Source of the DNA: Pedobacter caeni
Lineage (GTDB): Bacteria > Bacteroidota > Bacteroidia > Sphingobacteriales > Sphingobacteriaceae
Assembly (NCBI RefSeq): GCF_900129215.1
Contig: NZ_FQUQ01000005.1
Location: 310,001 to 374,000 of the forward strand
Length of the DNA stretch: 64,000 bases
Direction: 5' to 3'
In this document: in pieces, positions 1 to 8,480 of the stretch
Numbering within the stretch: the first letter of the stretch is position 1
Layout of the letters: the number at the start of each line of letters is the position of its first letter
Translations under genes and position numbers: made by a program
The notes under the pieces: model-generated
Told to the model about the DNA's origin: nothing
The model's database searches: none
What the model saw: only the letters and a program-made list of their open reading frames with translations

Positions 1-2
1 TT

Positions 3-764
3 TTAGGGGTATTACAACGTATAGGTTTGTGTTATGGCATCGTTTCCGTGATGATTCACTACCTTTCCACCAAATGGGTAACCCTGCTCAGCGTATTGTT
101 CCTGATTGGCTATTGGCTGGTATTGTTGTTTTTTGGAGATCCTGCCGATCCTTTCAGCATGACCGGAAATGCAGGCCAGTACCTGGACCTGTTCCTGCTC
201 GGAGATACTCATCTTTACCATGGTGAAGGCATCGCCTTTGATCCGGAAGGAATCCTCAGTACCATTCCTTCCTGTGTAAATGTGATCATCGGTTATTATG
301 CAGGCCGTTTTATTCAGGAAAAAGGAAAAGGTTTTGAAAGCATTGCCAAATTACTGCTGGCTGGTGTATTGCTCGTTTTCCTGGCATGGTGCTGGAATTC
401 GGCCTTTCCAATCAATAAAAAACTATGGACGAGTTCATTTGTATTGATTACCTGCGGACTCGACCTGATCATTATTGCGGCACTCATCTATATCATCGAA
501 GTAAAAGCATCCGTCAAATGGACCGGATTCTTTACCGTGTTTGGTAAAAACCCATTGTTCATTTACATCGTTGCAGACCTGCTGCTGATCATCATCAATA
601 CCCTGTTTCCTAAATCCGATTTTAGCGGATGGATCAACACTGTTTTTTTCCAGACGATTGCTCCCGGACCAATAGGCTCACTGCTTTTTGCCGTCAGCTT
701 TATGTTGGTCTGCTGGCTGGTAGGCTACTTTCTGGACCGTAAAAAGATATACATCCGGGTCTGA
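3..764 (+). CDS. NagX-like membrane acyltransferase (DUF5009 / heparan-alpha-glucosaminide N-acetyltransferase family), 5'-truncated
   Basis: The reading frame is open to the left window edge. Reading back from codon 27 gives GVLQRIGLCYG, the conserved motif of NagX/HGSNAT-type multi-pass acyltransferases, so the true start lies outside the window. The visible part has several hydrophobic helices (for example around YLSTKWVTLLSVLFLIGYW and the C-terminal LLFAVSFMLVCWLVGYFL) and the family-typical GKNPLFIYIVADLL segment near the end. Family members are inner-membrane proteins tied to amino-sugar acetylation. A GH20 hexosaminidase starts 57 bp downstream on the same strand, which fits a GlcNAc/chitooligosaccharide utilisation operon. 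The family call is firm; substrate is inference. Confidence 0.85.
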   Translation, partial: LGVLQRIGLCYGIVSVMIHYLSTKWVTLLSVLFLIGYWLVLLFFGDPADPFSMTGNAGQYLDLFLLGDTHLYHGEGIAFDPEGILSTIPSCVNVIIGYYAGRFIQEKGKGFESIAKLLLAGVLLVFLAWCWNSAFPINKKLWTSSFVLITCGLDLIIIAALIYIIEVKASVKWTGFFTVFGKNPLFIYIVADLLLIIINTLFPKSDFSGWINTVFFQTIAPGPIGSLLFAVSFMLVCWLVGYFLDRKKIYIRV

Positions 765-821
765 TTTGATACGGGTACAACCTATAAACGCATACAACTG
801 CAACCATAAACAGAGAACTAA

Positions 822-3344
822 ATGAAACCATATATTGTAGGCGCTTTGCTGATCATGATCAGCATGAAGCCTGTTTTTGCTCAAAAAACAACAGCGCTAA
901 AGGCTGAGGACCTGAGTATTGACCTGGAAATGGTCAGCACAAATGGCGGACAGGTTCAGTCGCTGTTCCACTTAAAGAACAATGGAAAAATGGCTCTTCC
1001 GGCCTCAGGCTGGAAAATCTATTTCAATTCCAGAGTCGTAAAAACCTGGGGTCCGGATTCAGTCCTTGCCAGAATAAACCATGTAAACGGGGATCTGTTC
1101 CGTTTGTCGCCATTAAAAGCATTCAAAACTCTTTCTGCCGGAGCTGCAGTTCAGTTGAACCTGGCTTCAGAATCGATGAACAATTATTCGGAACGTCCGC
1201 AGGGCTTTTACCTGGTCTGGGATAAAACACCCGATCTTGGTGAAACGATCAGCCGGGTGAATTACAAACACTTATCCAGACATTTAAAAGAAGAGCAAGC
1301 CCTTGCTGCGAAGGTGTATCAGCAGAATACATTGATTAAAGATATTCCGGAAGGAGATTTGCCCGTTGTGTTTCCAAGCCCGGCGAGTTATGTAAAACAG
1401 GAAGGCGTATTTAAGCTGACAAAAGAGGTGCGACTGGTCACTGAAGGTGTTTTTGAAAAAGAGGCCCTTGGCTTTGCAGATGAACTGGCTAAAATTTTAG
1501 GAAAGAAACCGACAGTATTAAAGCATTCAGAAGGTCCGGGGATTTTCTTGCAGCAGGTAAATTCTATAGCTAAAGAAGGTTATGAGCTGAGCATCAGTCC
1601 GGAGAAAATCCTGATCAAAGCCAGTGATGCTGCAGGTGCATTTTATGGGATACAGTCCTTAAAAACGATGTTCCCTGCGCAGTCCTGGGCAAGCGTACAG
1701 CCATTGATCAACCTTCAGGCAGCGGAGATCAAAGATGCGCCACGTTTTGGCTTCAGAGGCTTTATGATGGATGTGGGTAGGAATTTTCAACCGAAATCAG
1801 AAGTGTTAAAAGTGCTGGACCTGATGGCCTTGTATAAATTAAATGTCTTCCATTTTCATTTAACAGAAGATGAGGGCTGGCGACTGGAGATTCCGGGATT
1901 GCCAGAGTTGACCTCAGTAGGTGCAAACCGTGGCCATTCCAGCAATGAAAGAAACAGCATCCTTCCTTCTTATGGATCAGCGGCTGCTGTAGGGAAAAAC
2001 TCAGGGACTGGTTTCTTTACCAGAGCAGAGTACATCGAAATTCTTAAATATGCAACGGCAAGGCACATCAGGGTGATTCCTGAAATTGAAACCCCGGGGC
2101 ATGCCCGTGCAGCGATTAAATCGATGGACTCCAGGTATGCCAGGCTCATGAAAGCGGGAAAGAAAGCGGAAGCTGAACAGTATTTGTTAAGGGACCTGAA
2201 TGACCAGTCCGGCTATCGTTCTGTGCAGGGCTTTGACGATAATGTGATCAATGTTGCCCTTCCTTCAACCTATGCTTTCCTGGAGAAAGTAACGGATGAA
2301 CTCGTCGCCATGCATAAAGAAGCCGGAGCAGCATTGCCTACCATCCATTTTGGAGGAGATGAAGTGCCCGCAGGGGTATGGGGAAAATCAGCGGCAGCAG
2401 CGCTGTTGGCAAAAACAAATCCTGAAGTAAAAGGAACAGATGCACTTTGGTTTTATTATTTCAGCAAAATCAATCAGCTATTGAAGTCCAGAGGAATGTA
2501 TTTGTCGGGATGGGAAGAAATCGGACTCCGTAAAGTGGCGGTAAACGGAGAAATGAAAATGTTACCGGAACCGCGCTTTGTCAATGAGAACTTTCATGCA
2601 GATGTATGGAACAACCTGACGGGGAATGAAGATCTTGCCTATAAAATGGCCAATGCCGGGTATAAAGTGGTGTTAACACCGGTCACCAATTTCTATATTG
2701 ACCTTGCAGTAAATCCAAGTTTTGACGAAAGAGGACAAAACTGGGGCGGTTATGTAGATGTCGACAAGCCGTTTTATTTTATCCCGTACGACTATTATAA
2801 AAATGTAAAAGAAGATGAACAGGGCAATCCTGTTGATCTGAGCATCTTTAAAAACAAAGAACGTCTGACAGCGGTTGGGAAATCAAACATCGTAGGATTA
2901 CAGGCTCCCTTATGGAGTGAAACGATAAAAACGCCGGCACATTTTGAGTACATGCTGTTGCCAAAACTTTTAGGCCTTGCAGAAAGGGCCTGGGCCAAAG
3001 ATCCGGAATGGGCAGTTACGACGGATCCGGCAAAGGAAAAAACTTTATATGAACAGGCCTGGTCTGAGTTTGTCAATGTTTTGGGTAAAAGGGAACTTCC
3101 CCGCTTAAACCATTATTCGGGAGGATACCTGTACCGGATTCCGACGCCAGGGGTACAGTTAAAAGACGGTGCTTTGGAAGCCAACATTCAATTGCCTGGA
3201 CTGACGATCAGGTATACAACTGATGGAACAGAACCTGGAAAGGAAAGTCCTGTTTATAAAAGTGCTGTTCCTTTGAAAGGGGCTGTTAAACTGCGCGCTT
3301 TTGATCCTACCGGCAGGGGAGGCCGTACCATAGAGATCAGATAA
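822..3344 (+). CDS. Beta-N-acetylhexosaminidase, GH20 (chitobiase-like, exported)
   Basis: An 840-aa protein with an N-terminal signal peptide ending near VFAQ. Domains in order: a CHB_HEX-type carbohydrate-binding domain (about residues 30-160), a GH20b domain (about 185-310), the GH20 TIM barrel (about 320-720, opening with the FGFRGFMMDVGRNF segment) and a C-terminal beta domain with the TIRYTTDGTEP motif. The catalytic Asp-Glu pair is visible in HFGGDEVPAGVW. The enzyme releases terminal GlcNAc/GalNAc from oligosaccharides in the periplasm or at the outer membrane. It probably forms an operon with the upstream NagX-like gene. Length and domain order match full-length chitobiases; no defect seen. 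Confidence 0.95.
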   Translation: MKPYIVGALLIMISMKPVFAQKTTALKAEDLSIDLEMVSTNGGQVQSLFHLKNNGKMALPASGWKIYFNSRVVKTWGPDSVLARINHVNGDLFRLSPLKAFKTLSAGAAVQLNLASESMNNYSERPQGFYLVWDKTPDLGETISRVNYKHLSRHLKEEQALAAKVYQQNTLIKDIPEGDLPVVFPSPASYVKQEGVFKLTKEVRLVTEGVFEKEALGFADELAKILGKKPTVLKHSEGPGIFLQQVNSIAKEGYELSISPEKILIKASDAAGAFYGIQSLKTMFPAQSWASVQPLINLQAAEIKDAPRFGFRGFMMDVGRNFQPKSEVLKVLDLMALYKLNVFHFHLTEDEGWRLEIPGLPELTSVGANRGHSSNERNSILPSYGSAAAVGKNSGTGFFTRAEYIEILKYATARHIRVIPEIETPGHARAAIKSMDSRYARLMKAGKKAEAEQYLLRDLNDQSGYRSVQGFDDNVINVALPSTYAFLEKVTDELVAMHKEAGAALPTIHFGGDEVPAGVWGKSAAAALLAKTNPEVKGTDALWFYYFSKINQLLKSRGMYLSGWEEIGLRKVAVNGEMKMLPEPRFVNENFHADVWNNLTGNEDLAYKMANAGYKVVLTPVTNFYIDLAVNPSFDERGQNWGGYVDVDKPFYFIPYDYYKNVKEDEQGNPVDLSIFKNKERLTAVGKSNIVGLQAPLWSETIKTPAHFEYMLLPKLLGLAERAWAKDPEWAVTTDPAKEKTLYEQAWSEFVNVLGKRELPRLNHYSGGYLYRIPTPGVQLKDGALEANIQLPGLTIRYTTDGTEPGKESPVYKSAVPLKGAVKLRAFDPTGRGGRTIEIR

Positions 3345-3404
3345 AAAATCAGAACAACCGGATATAACCGGAACAAAGGATTATAACCGGGACATCCGGA
3401 CATA

Positions 3405-3444
3405 AAAAAACAGCGATAAATCGGGAGATCTATCGCTGTTTTAA
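3405..3444 (+). terminator. Rho-independent terminator after the hexosaminidase gene
   Basis: Inverted repeat AAACAGCGATA / TATCGCTGTTT (3408-3418 and 3431-3441) with a 12-nt loop, with an A-run before it and a short T-run after it. It sits about 65 bp downstream of the hexosaminidase stop codon. Confidence 0.8.
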
Positions 3445-3613
3445 ATTGTGGTTGACCCACCACAGATCAACCTAAACCAAACAAACTGATCATATAACGG
3501 TGAATGTTGTTGAAAAGTTTTTCAATTGAAAAATAAAAACAATTTAATGACAATTGTAATCGATTTAGCGTCTATTCGGGGTTCTATGTACTATCTTGTT
3601 TATGTCCCTTGCA

Positions 3614-3808
3614 CTATTCTTTATCATGGTATAAAAACTCCATCCCTTCAGGGGTGATAGAAGAAGAGTGCTGGACGCTGTCACGGTTGATCCGGATGTA
3701 GCCCAATCTTTCTAATTCTTCATATTGTTCTTCCATTCCTCCTAAAATTGAGGAACTAACTTGCTGGTCAATAATTTCCAGTAATGATTTCATAGCTTCT
3801 TTTTCCAT
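3614..3808 (-). CDS. Small hypothetical protein (about 64 aa)
   Basis: A short charged protein (Glu-rich, ending ITPEGMEFLYHDKE). The C-terminal half reads like a small winged-helix fragment (LERLGYIRINRD followed by a beta turn and ITPEG), but I recognise no family. It is isolated, 103 bp upstream of the COG0523 gene's 3' end on the same strand, and has its own spacing. An internal Met at 3793 is preceded by an AAAGAAG purine stretch and is an equally good start, giving 59 aa. Coding status is likely but not proven. Confidence 0.55.
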   Translation of the reverse strand: MEKEAMKSLLEIIDQQVSSSILGGMEEQYEELERLGYIRINRDSVQHSSSITPEGMEFLYHDKE

Positions 3809-3911
3809 GGCAATTTTATTGGTTATTGTAGCGGTGTTTTTGTTTCTACCTAAGATAACAAAAATTGTCCAATAAATTATTCTCAGGGCAGTGGCTTAAG
3901 CCTCCGGGTAG

Positions 3912-4937
3912 CTACTTATTCTCCAGGCAGCTACGAAACATCCGGTCGAACCCATAGATGGAAAGGCGTTTACCAATGATCACAATCTTACTTTCTCTTT
4001 TATCGCCCTCCTCCCAGGGATGGCCAGTGCTGACCGACATTCCTTTCCCAACTGTTTGCAGGATCACCCGGTTTTCGTAATTTTTATTAAATAAAATTCC
4101 TTTGATCCGGTAAACACCGATGGATTGAGTCAACAGAAAAACCATCATCCGGTGCTGAATCGCTTCTATATCCATGTCTTCCGTATACCTGAGCAGAATC
4201 GTTTCAATATCGCTATGCTGATGCTTGCGGTGTGAATTTCCCAAACCAAACTTCGGTGCTGCTGCTGTTTCAGCGGGCATCAGGTTAAACATTCCTTTAG
4301 GCGTAAGAAAGGGTTTGGGATTACTATAAAAATTAGAAAACCTTTCTCTGTTAAACAGGGCATCAATTTTGAAGTCGTTTTCCAGAGCCACCAGGATCTC
4401 TGCAAATGGGTTTAAGGTTTTCAGAATAGCTTGTAATTCTTTGAGGTAAGCCACCGACACTTTTTCAGATTTATTAAGGAGGATCACCTCACTGAAGGCA
4501 ATTTGCTGAATGGCAACTTCGGTTTCTTTCAGCTGGTCTTCAATTAGTTCTGCATCGACCACACAGATGACCCTTTTCAAATGAAAACTTTCTTGCACAG
4601 ACTCATTGGTCAGGAAAGGTCGGGCAATGTTTGCCGGATCGGCAATTCCGGTTGCTTCTATAACGAGGTGATCCCAGGAAGATTTCCTTAGCCACAGCTG
4701 GTTGAGGATATCATAGAGGTTGTCGTTTAAAGTGCAGCATAAGCAGCCATTGTTGAGCTCTACAATGTTGTCATCACCTTTAATGAGCAATTCTGCATCA
4801 ATGCTTTCTTCGCCGATCTCGTTCTCTACAATGGCAAAGCGGGTCTTCGCCTTTCCGGAAATGATGGCGTTAAGTAAGGTGGTTTTTCCGGCACCCAGAA
4901 ACCCTGTTAAAATGCTGACTTCCCTGGTTTCTTTCAT
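3912..4937 (-). CDS. COG0523 G3E-family GTPase / metallochaperone (CobW-like)
   Basis: A 341-aa protein with Walker A GFLGAGKTT at the N-terminus, the metal-binding GCLCC motif of COG0523 proteins near residue 66, and a C-terminal CobW_C domain. A short His-containing stretch (HRKHQH) precedes the C-terminal domain, as in zinc-handling members. The ATG overlaps the folE stop codon by 4 bp (ATGA), so the two are translationally coupled. COG0523 proteins next to GTP cyclohydrolase genes are associated with zinc homeostasis, because FolE needs Zn. I infer delivery of Zn (or another metal) to FolE or related enzymes; the exact metal cannot be read from sequence. Confidence 0.88.
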   Translation of the reverse strand: MKETREVSILTGFLGAGKTTLLNAIISGKAKTRFAIVENEIGEESIDAELLIKGDDNIVELNNGCLCCTLNDNLYDILNQLWLRKSSWDHLVIEATGIADPANIARPFLTNESVQESFHLKRVICVVDAELIEDQLKETEVAIQQIAFSEVILLNKSEKVSVAYLKELQAILKTLNPFAEILVALENDFKIDALFNRERFSNFYSNPKPFLTPKGMFNLMPAETAAAPKFGLGNSHRKHQHSDIETILLRYTEDMDIEAIQHRMMVFLLTQSIGVYRIKGILFNKNYENRVILQTVGKGMSVSTGHPWEEGDKRESKIVIIGKRLSIYGFDRMFRSCLENK

Positions 4938-5614
4938 TTCACCATGCGGTTAGTACCCAGATTTAACACCTGAAAGAACTCTTTTCTTCTGTCTTTTTCC
5001 TCAAATTTCCCACCATAGCTGAGGGTAGTGGTTTTGCTGCTCTGGTCTTCTACTCCACGCATGCTCACACACATATGATGGGCAGTGATGACCACGATAA
5101 TATCTGCAGTACCCAGTGCTTCCTGCAGTTCCTGATAGATCTGTTTGCTCAGACGTTCCTGTACCTGTGGCCTTTTTGCATAATATTTTACGATTCTGTT
5201 GATCTTCGAAAGGCCAATCACTTTCCCATTTGGGATATAGGCAATGTGTGCTTTTCCAGGCATGGGAAGGAAATGATGTTCGCAGGCAGAGATAAACTCA
5301 ATGTCCTGTTCGATGAGCATATCGCGATAACCGTATTTGTTTTCAAAGATGGAAATGCGGGGTTTATTGGCAGGATTCAATCCTGAAAACAATTCTTTAA
5401 CATACATCTTTGCCACCCGGTGGGGTGTTCCCCGGAGGCTGTCGTCTGTCAGGTCCAGACCCAGCTCCTCCATGATTGCTGCAAAATGCAGGCTGATTGC
5501 GGTAATTTTTTCTTCATCTGTTTTTGAAAAAGCGTCGGCCCTTAAAGGGGTTTGTGTATTTGCGGAGAAATGTGCTTCCCCTTCAGCTTCGTAAGCTGCA
5601 AGTAGATCTTCCAT
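4934..5614 (-). CDS. folE: GTP cyclohydrolase I (type IA)
   Basis: A 226-aa enzyme that converts GTP to 7,8-dihydroneopterin triphosphate, the first step of folate and pterin synthesis. The zinc- and substrate-binding signature CEHHFLPMPGKAHIAY, the VIGLSKINRIV helix and the HMCVSMRGV segment are all present, including the Cys and His zinc ligands. The N-terminal 40 residues are a variable extension. The 3' end overlaps the COG0523 metallochaperone gene by 4 bp. Upstream, 127 bp away on the same strand, is a secreted CFFCG protein whose promoter carries a Fur/Zur-like palindrome, so the three may be one metal-responsive unit. Confidence 0.95.
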   Translation of the reverse strand: MEDLLAAYEAEGEAHFSANTQTPLRADAFSKTDEEKITAISLHFAAIMEELGLDLTDDSLRGTPHRVAKMYVKELFSGLNPANKPRISIFENKYGYRDMLIEQDIEFISACEHHFLPMPGKAHIAYIPNGKVIGLSKINRIVKYYAKRPQVQERLSKQIYQELQEALGTADIIVVITAHHMCVSMRGVEDQSSKTTTLSYGGKFEEKDRRKEFFQVLNLGTNRMVK

Positions 5615-5741
5615 TTTTTTGTATGCTGTTTTTATGGTTTAATTGCGGTCTGTTGATGATCTCCTGAATCACCTTTCGATCCGGTTAATCATCTTTCGAT
5701 AGCTCTGTTTTCTTTTCAATGCAGTCGTCACATTCATCACT

Positions 5742-6197
5742 TTATTTCGTTTTCAATGCGGTTGCTTTGTTGAGGGTGATAGGCGCTGCTGTCGCAGCAT
5801 CCACTACTTCAAGTTTCAGGATGCCTTCAATGAGCACAGGATTGGTGGTATAAGCAACAGGGGAGGCCATGTTTACCAGGATCATGGCCGGAACCCCATT
5901 TTGTCCACAAAAGAAACATTGATTGATCGGCAAAGGGGAGAGGAGAAATTGCTGTTGTTTCAGGCCTGCTTTAATGGGAATGATATAACCTTTCAGGCTA
6001 AACTCCCGGTCTTCAAAACGTTTGATCATCTCTCCGTAAACAGGAAGAATCTTGTTTTGCTTGTTCAACTCGAAATTCACCGAACCAATTACGTCCCAAT
6101 TCATGGAACGGATCACATCATTAGGGTTGTGTGCTCTTTTTTGAGCAAATGCAGTGGTTGTAAAAAACAACAGGATCAGGAATAGTCGGTTTTTCAT
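5742..6197 (-). CDS. Secreted CFFCG-motif protein (DUF3299-like), possibly metal-related
   Basis: About 151 aa from the chosen ATG at 6197, which gives a clean signal peptide (KNRLFLILLFFTTTAFAQ); an upstream in-frame start at 6224 would add nine residues before it and lie inside the promoter. The mature part has an LKGYIIPI strand followed by PINQCFFCGQNG. This Cys-rich turn resembles DUF3299-type periplasmic proteins seen near metal-transport genes in Bacteroidota. Function is unknown. The neighbouring folE-COG0523 pair and the operator-like palindrome upstream suggest a role in metal (zinc) supply, which is inference. Confidence 0.7.
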   Translation of the reverse strand: MKNRLFLILLFFTTTAFAQKRAHNPNDVIRSMNWDVIGSVNFELNKQNKILPVYGEMIKRFEDREFSLKGYIIPIKAGLKQQQFLLSPLPINQCFFCGQNGVPAMILVNMASPVAYTTNPVLIEGILKLEVVDAATAAPITLNKATALKTK

Positions 6198-6221
6198 GCT
6201 TATCAACGTCATTGGGTATTG

Positions 6222-6252
6222 CAAACTTATATTAAATGCAACAGTATTGCAA
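6222..6252 (-). promoter_or_regulatory. Promoter with embedded Fur-family-like 7-1-7 palindrome
   Basis: Read on the minus strand there is a TTG (6250-6252) and a perfect Bacteroidota -7 box TAAGTTTG (6222-6229), separated by 20 bp. Between them lies the 15-bp dyad TGCAACAGTATTGCA (plus-strand 6237-6251), i.e. 7-1-7 half-sites with one mismatch. That is the geometry bound by Fur/Zur/PerR-class repressors, and its placement between the promoter elements would block RNA polymerase. It lies 25-55 bp upstream of the CFFCG gene start. Identity of the regulator (Zur favoured by context) is inference. Confidence 0.6.
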
Positions 6253-6544
6253 TTATACTTTATAAACTGAAATCCCGATGACTTAAAGCAGAAAAAGACC
6301 CGTTAAATGAGGGGTAAAGAGTGGTTAGCCGGAATTAAATAAGGATAAAGGGAAACAGAGCTTGGGGAATAGGAAGGCCGGGATGCTAAAACAGGATCTT
6401 GAAAGCAGAGATGAAAGATCTGGTAGGCCCAAACAAAGAAATAAACAAAGGGGAAAAAGGAAATAGGTAAACCAGGGAAAGAAGGGGGGAAGAAATGCAC
6501 CTAAATCTTGTTTCAATCCCTGGTTTAATAATTTACAACTCAAT
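6253..6544. other. Non-coding spacer, purine-rich on the plus strand
   Basis: About 290 bp between the metal-related operon and the 3' end of the nitronate-monooxygenase-like gene. The plus strand is strongly purine-biased over about 6295-6500 (runs such as AAAGGGGAAAAAGGAAAT). Short minus-strand open frames here have low-complexity F/P/S/L-rich translations that follow from this bias, and I do not believe they are genes. I see no terminator or promoter that I can support. Confidence 0.5.
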
Positions 6545-8344
6545 TCAGGCTAAGCGTTGTTCTGCCAGGTTGAGTTGTCTGAGCATTTCGTCGACAGCGC
6601 TACTATCGGGAAAGCTTAACTTTGGAACGAGTTCCCTGTAATAGGCAATTCCACTTAACAACTGATCTTTAAACTTAGAGAAATACTTGTCTTTTTTAGC
6701 TGTCAGCTCCTCCAGATGAGCAGCAATGTCTTTTTTCAGGTAATCGACATAAAGGTTAAGCTCATTTACAAACAGGTTAGGACGCATGACGTCTGCGAGG
6801 AGGTTTTCCCTTCCGTAAATATGGTTGATCATCTCTTTAAGAGCGTATTTGGAATGAAAGAAAGCCAGGTTTGGCCCCGGACAAATGCTCACTGCTTTAT
6901 TTTCTCTGGGTTTTAATAGGCTTGCCTTTAGATAAGCAGAAGCGCATAAACCTTCACATAAACATACTTTTTCGGTAACCGAATCAAATTGTTTCTGGTA
7001 ATCGCTTTGAGAAAGCTGCAGGCCCTGCAGTTGCTTTATTTTTAGATTTTGATATTCTCTGGATGCAGTACAAATCGGCAATTCAGTAAATTCGGTGTTG
7101 GTACAGAGGAATTTCTTGGTACATGGACTTCCGGGCCGGCCTTTTTCCAGGCGTTGTATCCTTTGTTGTTCCGCAGTACTTTTCCTGAAGTTATTGAAAA
7201 GCACTCCCAAAGGAGAAGAATTACTCAGGTAATAATCATCCTCCCTCGCGGTAATCAGGTCGTTCAGGGTATCGTTATCTACATTTGTGGCTTCAGGCAC
7301 CAATAAAAACGGGCTTCCCCAACCTGTGGCATCCAGCTCATAATAATTGAGTAAGAACTTATGTTCTTCTGCAGTACCTATTCCACCTTGTGCGGTAATG
7401 CGTTGTACTGGTCTGGCGATTTCAGAAAGGGTTTTATTGTTCAGGGCAGCACCATACATTTGATACAGTTCTTCTGCCAGTTCCTGGCGTTTTTGCTTAA
7501 ATTCTTCCAGAATAGGACCCAATAAAAATCCTTCTGTAGCAAAAGCATGTCCGCCGCAGTTCAAACCAGACTCTACCCGGAATTCGGAAACCCATAATCC
7601 TTTTTTAGCCAGCATCTTCGCCTGGATAAGTGCAGAACGGAAATCGCTGACTTTAAGAATGATCTTCTTTTGTAGTTTTCCATCAGCATCAGGATAAAAG
7701 GCATTGCATTTTTCCATATAGGCATACAACCGGGGATTCAGGCCCGCGGAAATGATTACTGAAGAATTCAATGTGCTGCTGGCAAAACCACGCATGGCTG
7801 CCAGGGCATCCGTAAAGTCATCTCCTGCATATTCCTGATTGGCCTTATAGTTCGCTTTATCAACTTTAGACATGATGTTCACGTCTATTGTGCCTGGAAC
7901 CATTGCTTCAAGCAGTTGTTTCCGGAGCGCTGCATTAAAAGCGGAAGTAGCTAAACCGGAACTTCCAGAACCGGAAGTTTCTGAAGCTTTCATTTTATCA
8001 TATTGCTGTTTTAGGATAGAAGTATCCGGCAAAAGCTCAAAATATCTTGACAAGTCCGTTCCTTCTTCGAAGGTTTGGGTTTTCAGGGAGGCGAATTGTT
8101 CTTTGACCAGCAGGTCTAACAGGTTCAGGTAAGCCGTAATTCTTTTCGCCCTGCTGTCTTCCTCTTTTTTAGAAATCAAGGTATATCCTCCAACTGTCTT
8201 TTCCTGATGGTATTTTCTCATTCGCTCCGTCAGTTCATCGTCTACGATGGAGACAACAGAAGAGATGCCATATCTGGCCACTTTTAAGGGAGTGTCAATG
8301 GAATAGCCTAAGCCTAAAACTGGTATATGAAAAGTATGGTTCAT
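6545..8344 (-). CDS. Nitronate-monooxygenase-like TIM-barrel protein with Cys-rich C-terminal region (599 aa)
   Basis: I do not know this protein by name. The central part has hallmarks of the 2-nitropropane dioxygenase / nitronate monooxygenase FMN barrel: ESGLNCGGHAF (about 258-268, matching the GGH loop) and RITAQGGIGTAEE (about 315-327, matching the phosphate-binding GGI turn). It is almost twice the length of a standard NMO (about 330 aa). The C-terminal third carries clustered cysteines (C408, C414, C425, C461, C463, C467, C488) that could hold an Fe-S cluster or metal. It is divergent from the FixL-like kinase gene with a 136-bp shared promoter region, so it may belong to the same oxygen/redox response. 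Enzyme activity is unproven. Confidence 0.6.
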   Translation of the reverse strand: MNHTFHIPVLGLGYSIDTPLKVARYGISSVVSIVDDELTERMRKYHQEKTVGGYTLISKKEEDSRAKRITAYLNLLDLLVKEQFASLKTQTFEEGTDLSRYFELLPDTSILKQQYDKMKASETSGSGSSGLATSAFNAALRKQLLEAMVPGTIDVNIMSKVDKANYKANQEYAGDDFTDALAAMRGFASSTLNSSVIISAGLNPRLYAYMEKCNAFYPDADGKLQKKIILKVSDFRSALIQAKMLAKKGLWVSEFRVESGLNCGGHAFATEGFLLGPILEEFKQKRQELAEELYQMYGAALNNKTLSEIARPVQRITAQGGIGTAEEHKFLLNYYELDATGWGSPFLLVPEATNVDNDTLNDLITAREDDYYLSNSSPLGVLFNNFRKSTAEQQRIQRLEKGRPGSPCTKKFLCTNTEFTELPICTASREYQNLKIKQLQGLQLSQSDYQKQFDSVTEKVCLCEGLCASAYLKASLLKPRENKAVSICPGPNLAFFHSKYALKEMINHIYGRENLLADVMRPNLFVNELNLYVDYLKKDIAAHLEELTAKKDKYFSKFKDQLLSGIAYYRELVPKLSFPDSSAVDEMLRQLNLAEQRLA

Positions 8345-8401
8345 TTAATATAAAATAGCAGGGTGAATCGCAAAAGAACACACTATTTCGATTTAAAAAC
8401 A

Positions 8402-8467
8402 TGATATTAGTCACACTTTTGCATGATTAGGGTTATCTGTCAACTGCAATCGTATAAACTATATTTG
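8402..8467 (+). promoter_or_regulatory. Putative FNR-type site and -7 box of the FixL/REC-CRP operon
   Basis: Dyad TGATATTAGTCA (8402-8413, TGA-N6-TCA) centred 59.5 bp upstream of the end of a perfect TATATTTG -7 box (8460-8467). There is no TTTG-like -33 element at the expected position. The same arrangement precedes the hemN, ccoN and ccoI operons, suggesting autoregulation by the REC-CRP protein. The predicted transcript leader is only about 10 nt. Confidence 0.5.
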
Positions 8468-8480
8468 TAAAAAATAAAAG

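Noticed and set aside
6303..6543. Minus-strand open frames rich in Phe/Pro/Ser/Leu
   Set aside because: They mirror a purine-biased plus strand, have low-complexity translations, no start context and overlap each other; not credible genes.
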